A stretch of 64,000 nt of DNA from Prochlorococcus marinus str. MIT 1013 (GTDB lineage Bacteria; Cyanobacteriota; Cyanobacteriia; PCC-6307; Cyanobiaceae): NCBI RefSeq assembly GCF_027359395.1, contig NZ_CP114778.1, forward strand, positions 124,001 through 188,000, read 5' to 3'. Position 1 is the stretch's first letter. Each line of letters begins with the position of its first letter. Positions 25,525 to 35,048 of this stretch are shown here, piece by piece. The notes under the pieces are model-generated. The model worked only from the letters and a program-made list of their open reading frames with translations, made no database searches and was not told where the DNA came from. The translations under genes and the position numbers were made by a program.

Positions 25525-26047
25525 TGAATTTTTCTTTAGCTAAAACTCTTTTATCTTTAAACCAATCCACGATAACCTTTCTAGATTCTTCTTTCATTAT
25601 TCCTCTTTCAATCAACATTCTGTGATGGGCACTTTTGTGCTCAGCTAGATTAATACTTCCACCTAGTGCTCCTCTTTTTGGGTCTTCAGATCCATAGATA
25701 ATCCTCCCCATTCTTGCTTGTATTATTGCGCCCGCGCACATTGGACATGGCTCCAAATTTACTATCAATGTACAGTCATTAAATCTCCAATCATTATTTA
25801 TCCAAGAAGCTTGTCGGAGTGCAACTAATTCCGCATGACCTAAAGGATCTTTCATTGCTTCTCTTCTATTCCCCCCATAACCAATACATCTACCTCTTTT
25901 GTCGAGAATAACTGCAGCAATGGGAACTTCCCCTCTCTCGCCTACAAGTTTTGCCTTGGTTAGCAATCTTGTCATCCACTTTATTTTTTCTTCCTGACTC
26001 AGTGAGATTGGTTTTGACAATTTTTTAGATGATTGGAGAATTATCAA
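25517..26047 (-). CDS. tadA: tRNA-specific adenosine deaminase
   Basis: A 176-residue zinc deaminase. The zinc site and catalytic Glu are visible as H71-A-E73 and P100-C101-P-M-C104, the order of the CDA fold. TadA converts adenosine 34 of tRNA-Arg(ACG) to inosine. KWMTRLLTKAKLVGERGEVP aligns with the usual N-terminal helix, so translation starts at least before it; the TTG at 26047 is taken, with an ATG at 25975 as the alternative. It converges on the aminotransferase gene. Confidence 0.9.
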   Translation of the reverse strand: MIILQSSKKLSKPISLSQEEKIKWMTRLLTKAKLVGERGEVPIAAVILDKRGRCIGYGGNRREAMKDPLGHAELVALRQASWINNDWRFNDCTLIVNLEPCPMCAGAIIQARMGRIIYGSEDPKRGALGGSINLAEHKSAHHRMLIERGIMKEESRKVIVDWFKDKRVLAKEKFII

Positions 26048-26129
26048 ATAAAATGTTTATCTGGAGATTAATCATTTTTTTTTTGTTTGAACTGGATCAT
26101 CCAATACTACAAATAGAGACTTATTTTCT

Positions 26130-27500
26130 TTGGACCCTTTCGCATCACCACACAATTTAGATAGAGAATTGCATTCTTTACTTGCTCAAGCCTCAAGTAA
26201 TCTTTGTGATTGGTTTGCTGAATCAGGCAGTCAAGCTCCAATCCCTGATTTATTTGATTTACCAGAGGTCTTTCCAGCAAAGGAAGGTGTATCTAATAAT
26301 GTTTTATTGAGCGAACTTCAATTATTAATGAATGGTTCCTACCGACCCTCCCATCCAGGATCCCTTGCTCATTTGGACCCACCTCCTCTATCAGCTTCAA
26401 TTGTAGGAGAACTAATTTGTGCTGGTTTAAATAACAATCTTTTAGCTGAAGAATTATCACCTAGCTTGTCATCCTTGGAAAGAAAACTATGTAAATGGTT
26501 TTGTCATAGGTTGGGTCTTGGTGATTTATCTGGAGGTGTAGCAGCAAGCGGGGGAAGTTTAAGTAATTTAATGGCTTTAGTAATGGCAAGAAATATTGCT
26601 GGCCTAGAAAATGATCCTAGTGCTGTGTTTTTTGCAAGTGAAGATTGTCATGTCTCATTCTCAAAAGCTCTTAAGATTATGGGTCTTAAAAAGGAATCTT
26701 TACAAAAAGTTCCTACGGATGAAAACGGTAAATTAGATATTTCTTATTTGTCTTCTAATTTAAAAAAAATACAATCTGAGGGAAAGAAATGTTTCGCCAT
26801 CGTAGCGACAGCAGGTACTACTGTAAGGGGAGCTATTGATCCACTCTCTGGGATCGCTCAATTTTGCCAAAAAGAAAATATTTGGCTTCATGTTGATGGA
26901 GCAATTGGTGGGATTTACGGCCTCTCAAAAATCACTTCGGAAATTGTTAATGGTTTAGGTTCCGCTGACTCCATAACTATTAATCCACAGAAATTATTGG
27001 GCATCGCAAAAACTTCATCTTTACTACTTGTAGCAGACAAAGATCATCTTTCTTCTACTTTTTCAACTGGATTACCTTATGCCGAACCAATTACAGGGAA
27101 TGACTTTCATCGAGGAGAGCTTGGAATTCAGGGTACTAGATCTGCTGAGTCATTGAAATTATGGATTGGCTTAAGACAATTGGGTGAAGAGGGTATTGAA
27201 AAAATACTTTTAGAGTCTATTCAAAGAAGATGCTATTTAGAATCAATAATTGATTTATCAAAATTTAAAATAATATCAGGACCTCTTCATCTTTTAGCTA
27301 TAACACCCATCAATTTCACTGCTTCTCAAGCGTCCGATTGGTCTGTAAAAACGAGAAAAACTTTGTTAGCTAATAAGTTTATGCTTTCTAGACCAATGTA
27401 TGGAGATAGATATTATTTAAAAGCTGTTATGGGAAACCCTAATACTAAATCTAATCATTTGAAAACCTTAGCTAATCTTATTAATCATTCAATTATTTGA
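26130..27500 (+). CDS. Group II PLP-dependent decarboxylase family protein
   Basis: A 456-residue protein of the pyridoxal-dependent decarboxylase group that includes aromatic-amino-acid, aspartate and diaminobutyrate decarboxylases. Blocks seen are HPGSLAHLDPPPLSASIVGE, ASGGSLSNLMALVMAR, TAGTTVRGAIDPLSGIA, the HVDGAIGGI motif with the pyridine-binding Asp, and NPQKLLG with the presumed PLP lysine. The usual HKW at that site is QKL here, so the substrate and even decarboxylase activity are uncertain. The start is TTG. Confidence 0.75.
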   Translation: MDPFASPHNLDRELHSLLAQASSNLCDWFAESGSQAPIPDLFDLPEVFPAKEGVSNNVLLSELQLLMNGSYRPSHPGSLAHLDPPPLSASIVGELICAGLNNNLLAEELSPSLSSLERKLCKWFCHRLGLGDLSGGVAASGGSLSNLMALVMARNIAGLENDPSAVFFASEDCHVSFSKALKIMGLKKESLQKVPTDENGKLDISYLSSNLKKIQSEGKKCFAIVATAGTTVRGAIDPLSGIAQFCQKENIWLHVDGAIGGIYGLSKITSEIVNGLGSADSITINPQKLLGIAKTSSLLLVADKDHLSSTFSTGLPYAEPITGNDFHRGELGIQGTRSAESLKLWIGLRQLGEEGIEKILLESIQRRCYLESIIDLSKFKIISGPLHLLAITPINFTASQASDWSVKTRKTLLANKFMLSRPMYGDRYYLKAVMGNPNTKSNHLKTLANLINHSII

Positions 27501-27507
27501 TTTTTAA

Positions 27508-27672
27508 ATGAATAAGGATCTTTTTAATAAGAAAAATATATTGGCATTAATAACAGCTTTTATATCAATTTTGATTGGCCTAATATACTTGGCATTTGTT
27601 TTTGTTTTGGATTTTAGAGGTCCGATGAGTCCTCCCCCCTCGGAGGCCTTGATCTCGGCGGTAGTTTTTTGA
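27508..27672 (+). CDS. Small membrane protein overlapping the 3' end of the opposite gene
   Basis: A 54-residue frame starting seven bases after the decarboxylase stop. It has a basic start (MNKDLFNKKN), a long hydrophobic span (residues 11-36, including ALITAFISILIGLIYLAFVF) and a tail FRGPMSPPPSEALISAVVF. The Pro-rich, ordered tail and close spacing to the gene before it suggest a real product. Its last 59 bases overlap the end of the GTPase gene on the other strand. Function unknown. Confidence 0.55.
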   Translation: MNKDLFNKKNILALITAFISILIGLIYLAFVFVLDFRGPMSPPPSEALISAVVF

Positions 27673-29167
27673 CTTTTTTTTCAACTAAAGGATCAATAAC
27701 CCTTTCATAAGCTCTTCTAATAAAACTTTTGAAGTACTCATCCCTTTTGTTTAAGTTATAATGATATTCAACAACTTCTTGGATTCCACCGTCTCCCCAA
27801 TTTTGGTCTTGTTGGAAATAGGTTATAAAACTTGCTCCAGCAATCCTAGTTAGCCAGGATACACTTACACCTTGAATTACTTTGCTAACAACTAATGTTG
27901 GAAGTGACAAACTTAATGTTGAGCTTATTAGTGAAACTCCCCCATTAACTAAACCCATAGTTGCCAGTATTTTTCCTACTGAAAAAGCTAACTTTTTTGC
28001 TCTCTCTTTTGTGATTTCAATACCATAGATTTTTGCGATTTCAATTACCATTTGTGCATTCACAGCCGCAGCAGCGATCATATCTATAACTGGTAATGGT
28101 GTTAGTATTAATACTCCGCTACTTAGCCAACCATACTTGTCAATACATTTTTTGGCTGATTGACTTCTTTGCTTAACTAATAATCTCTTCCCTTCTTTAC
28201 CAAGATTACTACATTGAAGCAATATATTATCTGCGATCAACTCTTCACCTTCTTCATGTAAAATATTTGCTAATCTTCTAATTAAACTATTGATTTCAGG
28301 GTCTGGTTGATAAGGCTTTTTGCCAGGTATTGAAATTGTCTGAGGAGATGCTGATGTACAAATAATATCTTTTGGCTCAATAAAATCAAAACATTTTGAA
28401 TTGAGAATTTGAATTAATCTTTTCTCTTCATTTTCTCCTCTTAAATCTATTTTATTAAGAACAAGTAATAGCCTTTTGCCTGATTTAGATAAACTTCTGA
28501 TTGTTTTTGTTTCTTCAGAACGTAAATCACCTTCTATTACTACTAACATTAAATCAGATTTACGTGCTTCGAGTAAGGCGCTTTTTTCCCTCTCACGGCC
28601 TTCTTCCCCTGCTTCTAATATTCCTGGAGTATCAATAATTTTTATTCCTCTCGAAAGTCCTTTAAGTTTCAGCCGGAAGGTCTCTTTTACTCTTGTTGAT
28701 CCCATTTCAGGGCTAACTTTGCCAACTATTCTTTTTAAAAGAGCTCTTATTAGTGAGGTTTTACCGCTTGAGCCAATTCCAAATACTACTAAAATGATAT
28801 CTCCTCTATCTAACTCTAATGAAACTCTATCCTTTTCATCCTTTAGTGCCTGAGCCTTGACTTTGTCATTAATTAATGTGATTAATTGATCAATACTTCT
28901 TAATGATTTGCCTGCGGCTTGCTTTTTGCTTGTTAATGACAGATTTATTGAATTACTATCACTTTTAATCTTGAATATTGATTTTAGATTTATTTTCAAC
29001 CAATCTATCTTTTTTGAGTAACTTAAACCACCTATTATGATCACTGTTATTAATATAGCAGGGATATTTATTAATCTAATTATTGCTCCAATTAAGCCTA
29101 CAAATGTCAGGCTAATGAAAATTATCAATATATAAAATAATATTTTTTTTGTATTATATGTTTTCAT
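27614..29167 (-). CDS. Membrane-associated GTPase with DUF697 domain
   Basis: A 517-residue protein. Two N-terminal membrane segments (about residues 9-48) are followed by an Era/TrmE-type GTPase domain: Walker A GIGSSGKTSL (from residue 130), G3 DTPGIL, and G4 NKID. The C-terminal half has the hydrophobic stretches of DUF697 (VIDMIAAAAVNAQMV and after). Such fusions are common in cyanobacteria and plastids; the function is unclear, possibly membrane or lipid homeostasis. It lies 18 bases after lspA in the same direction and probably belongs to the bioY-lspA operon. Confidence 0.82.
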   Translation of the reverse strand: MKTYNTKKILFYILIIFISLTFVGLIGAIIRLINIPAILITVIIIGGLSYSKKIDWLKINLKSIFKIKSDSNSINLSLTSKKQAAGKSLRSIDQLITLINDKVKAQALKDEKDRVSLELDRGDIILVVFGIGSSGKTSLIRALLKRIVGKVSPEMGSTRVKETFRLKLKGLSRGIKIIDTPGILEAGEEGREREKSALLEARKSDLMLVVIEGDLRSEETKTIRSLSKSGKRLLLVLNKIDLRGENEEKRLIQILNSKCFDFIEPKDIICTSASPQTISIPGKKPYQPDPEINSLIRRLANILHEEGEELIADNILLQCSNLGKEGKRLLVKQRSQSAKKCIDKYGWLSSGVLILTPLPVIDMIAAAAVNAQMVIEIAKIYGIEITKERAKKLAFSVGKILATMGLVNGGVSLISSTLSLSLPTLVVSKVIQGVSVSWLTRIAGASFITYFQQDQNWGDGGIQEVVEYHYNLNKRDEYFKSFIRRAYERVIDPLVEKKVKKLPPRSRPPRGEDSSDL

Positions 29168-29185
29168 GTGATAAAAACCATTCTT

Positions 29186-29668
29186 TTAATACTTTATTCT
29201 TGATTTATCTTTGGAAATAATTATATCAATTATAAAACATATAATAGCAATATTTATTGATAAATCTGCTACATTGAAAATAGGAAAATTAATTGGAACT
29301 AGATCTAAAAAATCAAGAACATAGCCTCTAAATAATCTATCAATTCCATTACCTACAGTCCCACCTAGAAGGTATGCAAGCCCCCTTAAATTCCAAAAAG
29401 ATTTTGGTGGAAATTTTAATATAATAGTAATTAATATTAATGAGGCTAGAATACTTGTAATAGTGAGTAAGTTTGTAGAATTGCTAAAAAGACTAAATGC
29501 AGCTCCTTTGTTTTTTACTAATGTGAGATTTAATAAATTAGGAATAATATTTTTAGATCTTTCAAAACCTATGGTATTTAATATTAAAAACTTACTGAAT
29601 TGATCTAAAAAAATAATATAAAAAGAGGTAGATATTATTTTCATGCGTCTATTCTTAAATGAAGTCAT
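29186..29668 (-). CDS. lspA: Lipoprotein signal peptidase (signal peptidase II)
   Basis: A 160-residue membrane protein with four spans. The aspartic protease dyad lies in GTVGNGIDRLFRGYVLDFLDL and FNVADLSI. The enzyme cleaves prolipoproteins before the lipidated Cys. The frame is open from 29722, but the ATG at 29668 is favoured because it overlaps the bioY stop as ATGA and gives the usual N-terminus. The DevB-like protein at 34131 has a lipobox and is one likely substrate. Confidence 0.92.
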   Translation of the reverse strand: MTSFKNRRMKIISTSFYIIFLDQFSKFLILNTIGFERSKNIIPNLLNLTLVKNKGAAFSLFSNSTNLLTITSILASLILITIILKFPPKSFWNLRGLAYLLGGTVGNGIDRLFRGYVLDFLDLVPINFPIFNVADLSINIAIICFIIDIIISKDKSRIKY

Positions 29669-30237
29669 TTTAGTATTAATATACGTTTTAGTATTATTGA
29701 TAATAAACTTATTGATATGCATAGTAATAATTGAGTTGGAAAAGGTATGAAAGAATTTATTAAAATAAGATCGGATAAATTATCTAACCAATTTCCAAAT
29801 ATTTTACCAAGAATTAGATAAGTAATACCTATAAGATGCACAATCCCTAATGATAAGGCTGTATAAAATGTATAATTAATTAGATTAGCTTTTGAATTTT
29901 GTTTGGCTAAAAAACCACATGTCCAAGCAGCAGGAATAAGTCCTAATAAATATCCAAATTCATGAGTTAAGATATAACCAACACTACCTCCTCCATGAAA
30001 AACAGGTAAATAGAATAAGCCTATAATAAGATAGGAAAGTGCAGAAATTGTTCCGATTTGAGGTCCGCAAAGCAATGAAGTCAAAAAAAGCCCCTGGATT
30101 TGCCAATTGCTATTAAGTGGGATAGTTGAGAGAGATAGGTCTTCTTTAGGAAAAATTATAGATGATGGTAACATCGCGCAAACTATGATTAACATTACGC
30201 CTGTTATTGCTTTTATTCCGCTACTAAATTTTTGCAA
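29665..30237 (-). CDS. bioY: Biotin transporter BioY (ECF S component)
   Basis: A 190-residue membrane protein with about six spans. GLFLTSLLCGPQIGTISALSY, FHGGGSVGYILTHEFGYLLG and FIPFPTQLLL are the landmarks of BioY. BioY binds biotin and works alone or with a shared ECF energising module; no EcfA or EcfT gene is seen in the window. The start is TTG. The stop codon overlaps the lspA start, so the genes are coupled. Confidence 0.85.
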   Translation of the reverse strand: MQKFSSGIKAITGVMLIIVCAMLPSSIIFPKEDLSLSTIPLNSNWQIQGLFLTSLLCGPQIGTISALSYLIIGLFYLPVFHGGGSVGYILTHEFGYLLGLIPAAWTCGFLAKQNSKANLINYTFYTALSLGIVHLIGITYLILGKIFGNWLDNLSDLILINSFIPFPTQLLLCISISLLSIILKRILILK

Positions 30238-30321
30238 TGAATTTATTTAGCAACTCTTATACATTATTATTTACAAATTGATTGATATGTCAATAAGATC
30301 ATTTAATGCTATTTATTCATA

Positions 30322-30543
30322 ATGAAATTTTCAGTTGGAGAAAAAGTGTCCTTACAAGTTCCTTTGCCATACTTGAAGACTGCAGATTCTATATCAATCT
30401 TAAGACCGCCAGACCTAGTATCTCTTGATGAGGTTGGTATAATTATTGGAATAAGGCAAAATGATTTGTTAGAGGTGAAATTTAGAAGGGGCAATTTCTT
30501 GATTCCTTCTGAAAGACTTAAGACTTTGGATGAAGATGGCTGA
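30322..30543 (+). CDS. sipA: SipA-like regulatory protein (DUF3148)
   Basis: A 73-residue protein that resembles an SH3-like barrel. FSVGEKVSLQVPLPYLKTAD, ILRPPDLVSLDEVGIIIGIR and VKFRRGNFLIPSERL follow the pattern of SipA, known in Synechococcus to bind the sensor kinase NblS and raise its activity in high-light and stress signalling. It diverges from bioY and faces the M16 gene, which ends 18 bases away. Confidence 0.85.
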   Translation: MKFSVGEKVSLQVPLPYLKTADSISILRPPDLVSLDEVGIIIGIRQNDLLEVKFRRGNFLIPSERLKTLDEDG

Positions 30544-30561
30544 CAATTAAATGAAACTTGA

Positions 30562-31809
30562 TTAAATTTTCCAGTCATTACTTATTTTTTGAATAACTTC
30601 TTTGTTGCTACAAACGCTTAGCAATGGGTTCTTTAAATATTTATTTGCAGCTTCCTTGACTTCTTTACTAGTTATATTTTCGAGTCTTAGTAGAATTTCT
30701 TTATCGTGATCCTTTGTTAGACCAATTCCTAAAAGATGAGCTTTATGCTCAGCTCTCTGACTAATACTCTGTAAAGAATGTGCCATTTGACCTCGATATT
30801 TTATCTTTGCAAGATCTAATTCTTCAGCCGATATTTCACTTTCAATAATTTTCTCCCAACTCTCTTTTAGTAACTGAAGAGTAAAGATTGCTTTCTCTTC
30901 AGTTGTAGAAGCGTGCATAATAAATGGTGTTTGATTCTCTCTTATAGGGTGATAAATTCCAGCCTCATAAACTACTCCATACTTTTCTCTGAGAACCTTA
31001 AATAATAAACTTGTCATTCCATAACCTAAGTAGCATGATAACAGTCTAAGCAAAATATCTGATTCATTATCATATCTAATTGTTGCTTTACCTAGAAGCA
31101 GAATGACTTGTTTAGTATTTATTGATCGTGTATAAATACTGGTTTTTTGTTTAGAAAGAATTTCATTTTCAACATTATTTTTATATGTTTGATTTTTATT
31201 AGTAAAATTATTATTAAAACCCTTAAATGCGATTGTATTTTCTATAAAATTGTCTATATCAATTGGAAACTTGCCTGAAATTACTAAGTTCTTTTTTCTA
31301 TGAATTAATAATTTTGAGATTGGCAATATATGTTCTTTATTAATTTTTTTTATATCAACGATTGATCCCAGTGGATCATGACCATATGGTCCATTACCAT
31401 ATACCATTTTTCTCCAACCATCAAAAGCTAATTGATATGTACTCTCTTTTTGTCTTTTAATGGCTTTTATTGTTAGATCTTTTTCTAATTCAATCTGATC
31501 TGTTTGAAGTAAAGGTTTTGTAATCATCCAACCAATTAAAGGAAGAAGTTTATAAGCATCACTTTCGACACATTTAAGACTTATTAGAAGACCATCTTCG
31601 TATGTGTCACAATTTAAACTTGATCCAGAACTTTCTACGATTTCAGCAATTTGCTTATTATTATATGGTCCACAACCTCTAAGCATTGTTGCACTTAGAA
31701 GTTGATGAATTCCTTTTTTATCTTTTGGATCATTTCTACTACCATCTTCTATCCAGAGTTTTGCACACATTATATTTTTGCTATTGAGTTTGTCTAGAAT
31801 TATATTCAT
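30562..31809 (-). CDS. M16 family peptidase-like protein without zinc site
   Basis: A 415-residue protein with the two-domain M16/insulinase fold. At the place of the zinc motif HxxEH it reads HQLLS (residues 35-39), so the metal ligands and catalytic Glu are missing. This is the usual state of the partner subunit in two-subunit M16 peptidases. LRGCG, LLSCYLGYGMTSLLFKVLRE and VYEAGIYHP match the non-catalytic subunit pattern. It begins two bases after the stop of the catalytic gene, so the two must be cotranslated and likely form a heterodimer. Confidence 0.85.
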   Translation of the reverse strand: MNIILDKLNSKNIMCAKLWIEDGSRNDPKDKKGIHQLLSATMLRGCGPYNNKQIAEIVESSGSSLNCDTYEDGLLISLKCVESDAYKLLPLIGWMITKPLLQTDQIELEKDLTIKAIKRQKESTYQLAFDGWRKMVYGNGPYGHDPLGSIVDIKKINKEHILPISKLLIHRKKNLVISGKFPIDIDNFIENTIAFKGFNNNFTNKNQTYKNNVENEILSKQKTSIYTRSINTKQVILLLGKATIRYDNESDILLRLLSCYLGYGMTSLLFKVLREKYGVVYEAGIYHPIRENQTPFIMHASTTEEKAIFTLQLLKESWEKIIESEISAEELDLAKIKYRGQMAHSLQSISQRAEHKAHLLGIGLTKDHDKEILLRLENITSKEVKEAANKYLKNPLLSVCSNKEVIQKISNDWKI

Positions 31810-31811
31810 AT

Positions 31812-33044
31812 TTATTTCTCAGGTTCAGCAATTAATGTAAATGCATTTTCTGGATCAAATAATGGAAAAATTAATTCATTTAAGCGTGAAGTAGTCCAAT
31901 ATGAAATATCATCTATAGATTTTAATATTGACTGGTGTCGACCCCATAAGGCCTGATTACCTAATGCTGAGGCAATTTGAGTACTCAACTCTAAGCCAAA
32001 GTAAATATTATTTATGACTAATTTTTTTGCACGTTCCAAATCTTTATGAGTAATTAAACCTCTATTTAATTCTTTTAGTATTTTATTGATTTCACTTTCG
32101 GCAATTTTAAGATTTTCTTGCGGACAGCTGATGTCAAGAAGAATTAATCCACCCTCCTCAAGTATTTGTAAATCAATATCTATTGATTCGATAATACGTT
32201 TTTCTTCTCTTAAGTCCTTAACAATAAGACTACTTTTACCGTCGCATAACATTGTGGCTGCAATTTCTGCCCCTAAAATTAAGACCTGCTCTTTTGCAGG
32301 ATGAAGCTTCCAGGCTTTTAATATTCTTCCTCCCTCAAGCCTAGGAATTTTTTCTTTTTTATAACCTTTATTAAAAGTCGTCTTGCTACTTATATTTGTT
32401 TCTTCTGCAATTGTTTTTAATTCTTTAAGTTTACTGTTATTAATTATCGAATAAATATCTTTTGGCAATTCTCCAGCTATACAAAGTGTACAGTTTTTAC
32501 CTACATAATGATTTTTATGGAATAGTTTCATTTGTTTAGAGTTTATACTTTTTACAGTCTTTTCATCACCCAGTATTGGTTTAGAATATCTATGAGGTGT
32601 TAAACATTCTTTTAATAACTTCATATAAATAATTTCATCTGGTTGCTCAATATTCTGAGCGATTTCCTCTAAAACTACTTCTTTCTCCATTTCAAAGGCG
32701 TCTTGTTCGATTTTCGGAAATAATAATAATTCTAATATCAGTTTTAGTCCTTCTTCCATCTTTTCTGGTGGTACAAGAACGTGATAGTGAACATCGTCTA
32801 AACCAGTTGCAGCGTTACTACTTCCACCAAGAGATTCAATCCTTAAATCAAATTCACCTTCTTTAAGGTTCTTACTGCCTTTAAATATCATATGCTCTAA
32901 GAAATGTGCCATCCCTTCTTGATCTTTCATTTCATAAAGACTTCCTCCTTTGCACCAAAAGTCTATACAAGTCAATGTTGATTGTTCTATATCTGCTACA
33001 ACACATGTAGCACCATTAGGTAAAGACCAATGATTTACTTTCAT
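31812..33044 (-). CDS. M16 family zinc metallopeptidase, catalytic subunit
   Basis: A 410-residue protein of the M16 (processing-peptidase-like) family. The zinc site is seen as H47-F-L-E50-H51, with a downstream EEIAQN segment for the third ligand. It degrades short peptides in related systems; the target here is unknown. It pairs with the zinc-free subunit that follows at once. Start is ATG. The region 33045-33411 on its 5' side is the only place for its promoter. Confidence 0.88.
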   Translation of the reverse strand: MKVNHWSLPNGATCVVADIEQSTLTCIDFWCKGGSLYEMKDQEGMAHFLEHMIFKGSKNLKEGEFDLRIESLGGSSNAATGLDDVHYHVLVPPEKMEEGLKLILELLLFPKIEQDAFEMEKEVVLEEIAQNIEQPDEIIYMKLLKECLTPHRYSKPILGDEKTVKSINSKQMKLFHKNHYVGKNCTLCIAGELPKDIYSIINNSKLKELKTIAEETNISSKTTFNKGYKKEKIPRLEGGRILKAWKLHPAKEQVLILGAEIAATMLCDGKSSLIVKDLREEKRIIESIDIDLQILEEGGLILLDISCPQENLKIAESEINKILKELNRGLITHKDLERAKKLVINNIYFGLELSTQIASALGNQALWGRHQSILKSIDDISYWTTSRLNELIFPLFDPENAFTLIAEPEK

Positions 33045-33411
33045 TCTATATATCTTAAAGGACGCTAAATCTTTATGCTATATGAATCTAGCGAATGAGA
33101 TTTATAATTTTAAAATCCGATAGGTTTGAATTTCTTAAATTGTAAAAGATTAATTTGATATTTATATAATTTTTATATCTATATTTTATTTTGTATTTAA
33201 ATTATCCTTTTTTACTTACTTTACTTTAGTATCCTATATTTTTCAAAATATAACCTTTGAACTCTTTGTGCTTATTCACTTGTCTTTGCAAAAAAAATCT
33301 CTTTTTTAGTTCTTTTTAGCCTTAATAATCATATAATATTCTATAAGTATATTTATATATAAACAGTTTCTATGAATCTTATTCAAACCCTTTTAGCCTT
33401 GAGTTCTGGTT
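33045..33411. other. AT-rich divergent intergenic region
   Basis: This gap lies between the M16 pair and pcyA and must hold both promoters. A frame of 18 codons (33372-33428) with ATG overlaps the pcyA start in another phase and could be a leader peptide, but nothing supports it. No repeat or hairpin of note was found. Confidence 0.4.
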
Positions 33412-34137
33412 TTGAAGTCAGTTTTTAGCACTCAAAGTAAATTGAATCCTCTTTTGCTTGAGGCTTTCGAACTTATCAAAAATAGAATCAATTCGTTGAC
33501 TGATGTTGAACCTTTAAACATTGACCCCAAGTCCAGCAAAATTTATAGCAACCTAAATAAGGAGGAATTATTTATTACCAACGAGTTTTATCAAGCAAAA
33601 GGATTTAGGAAAATTCATTTGGAAGTCGCAATGCTTGGAAAATCATTGCAAATACTGCATTGTGTTTTTTTCCCTGATCCATGCTACGAACTACCCATAT
33701 ATGGTGCTGATTTGGTAGTTAATTCAAATAACATATCTGCCGCAATTGTTGATTTGTCCCCTGTTGGGAAACATTTGCCTGATTCCCTGATTGCTCAATT
33801 GAGATCAATAAAATTCCCTAAATTCAATGAACCTGGAAAGATTCCACAATGGGGATGTATCTTTTCTCCGTATGTATGCTTTATTCGTCCAGTTGATTTT
33901 CTCGAAGAAAAATTATTTTTAAAACTCATTGATCAATATTTATCACTATTATTATCTTTACTGGCTAGAGTAGAACCTGACGATATTAATTCGTTGGATA
34001 CAATGGATAGACTTAGTTATCAAAAACGATATTGCTCAAATCAGAAACTTAATGATAAGACCAGGGGTATCTTAACTAAATTCTTTGGTTCGTCTTGGGC
34101 TGATAAATATATCAATAAAATCCTTTTTGAATGTTAG
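33412..34137 (+). CDS. pcyA: Phycocyanobilin:ferredoxin oxidoreductase
   Basis: A 241-residue protein of the ferredoxin-dependent bilin reductase family. Blocks ILHCVFFPDPCYELPIYGADL, AAIVDLSP and PQWGCIFSPYVCFIRP are those of PcyA, which reduces biliverdin IXa to phycocyanobilin in two steps. In Prochlorococcus, which has no phycobilisomes, the bilin may serve residual phycoerythrin or photoreceptors. The start is TTG; the first bases precede a normal PcyA N-terminus. It overlaps the next gene, a DevB-type protein, by seven bases. Confidence 0.9.
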   Translation: MKSVFSTQSKLNPLLLEAFELIKNRINSLTDVEPLNIDPKSSKIYSNLNKEELFITNEFYQAKGFRKIHLEVAMLGKSLQILHCVFFPDPCYELPIYGADLVVNSNNISAAIVDLSPVGKHLPDSLIAQLRSIKFPKFNEPGKIPQWGCIFSPYVCFIRPVDFLEEKLFLKLIDQYLSLLLSLLARVEPDDINSLDTMDRLSYQKRYCSNQKLNDKTRGILTKFFGSSWADKYINKILFEC

Positions 34138-35048
34138 TTATGTTTAAATATTTATCTTATAAATTCCTTTTTTCTCTAGGCATTACTCCCTTGTTTTTGA
34201 TTTCAATTAGTGGATGTAATAATAAAGATTTAGATGCAAATCAATCTATCAATAATACTGAAGTTGTTGATAGGATTGAAGGTGTAGCAGCTTTAGGACA
34301 ATTGAATCCTCTTGGCGAAGTAAGAAAATTAGCAGCTCCAAGTAGTGCTAAGGGTGGCACGCCAAGACTATCTAAATTATTAATTCGTGAGGGTGAATCT
34401 ATTATCAAGGGTCAAATCTTAGCTATTTTTGATAACCGTCCTAAACTTGAAGCTAATTTAAAATCTGCACAGGCTAATTTAAATATATTAATGAGTCAAA
34501 TCAGTATAAAAAAAAGGGAAATCAATAGATATCAAACTCTTGTTGATAAAGGTGCAGTTGCGCTAATTGTTTTAGACAAGATGAAAGATGATTTGCTTAT
34601 TTCTGAGACTAGTATTTTAAAGCTTAAATCTACCATCGATGCTATTAATGTTGATTTAGAACAAACACAATTAAAAAGTCCAATTGATGGTATTGTTCTG
34701 CAAATTTTAGTTCGTGAAGGTGAGAGACCAAATTCGTCTGGTGTAATCAATGTTGGCGCTAACCAATTAATGGAAGCGCTTATTGAAGTGTATGAATCCG
34801 ATATAGATAGAGTTAAATTAGGTCAAGATGTTGATTTGATAAGTGAGAATGGTGGATTTAAAGGGTCTTTAAGAGGTCAAGTGAGTTTGATTAGTCCACA
34901 AGTCAGGCAAAGAAGAGTGCTTTCAACGGATCCAACTGGCGATGCTGATTCAAGAGTTGTTGAGGTTAGAGTAAAACTTGATAATGTATCAGCTAAAAAG
35001 GTCTCTCATCTAACTGGAATGAAAGTGATTGCTCGTTTTCTGCCGTAG
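34131..35048 (+). CDS. devB: DevB-type membrane fusion protein, probable lipoprotein
   Basis: A 305-residue protein of the HlyD/DevB type. The N-terminus is a signal with lipobox ISGC (Cys29), so it is probably lipidated and held at the inner membrane. EGVAALGQLNPLGEVRKL, a biotinyl-lipoyl-like half, a coiled-coil (about residues 100-170) and QLKSPIDGIVLQILVREG follow. With DevC and DevA it forms an ABC exporter working with a TolC-type channel; in heterocyst-formers DevBCA exports glycolipid, and the substrate here is unknown. It is coupled to pcyA. Confidence 0.85.
   Translation: MLVMFKYLSYKFLFSLGITPLFLISISGCNNKDLDANQSINNTEVVDRIEGVAALGQLNPLGEVRKLAAPSSAKGGTPRLSKLLIREGESIIKGQILAIFDNRPKLEANLKSAQANLNILMSQISIKKREINRYQTLVDKGAVALIVLDKMKDDLLISETSILKLKSTIDAINVDLEQTQLKSPIDGIVLQILVREGERPNSSGVINVGANQLMEALIEVYESDIDRVKLGQDVDLISENGGFKGSLRGQVSLISPQVRQRRVLSTDPTGDADSRVVEVRVKLDNVSAKKVSHLTGMKVIARFLP

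Noticed and set aside
33372-33428. 18-codon ATG frame overlapping the pcyA start
   Set aside because: Nothing but the ATG supports a leader peptide; no ribosome binding site.
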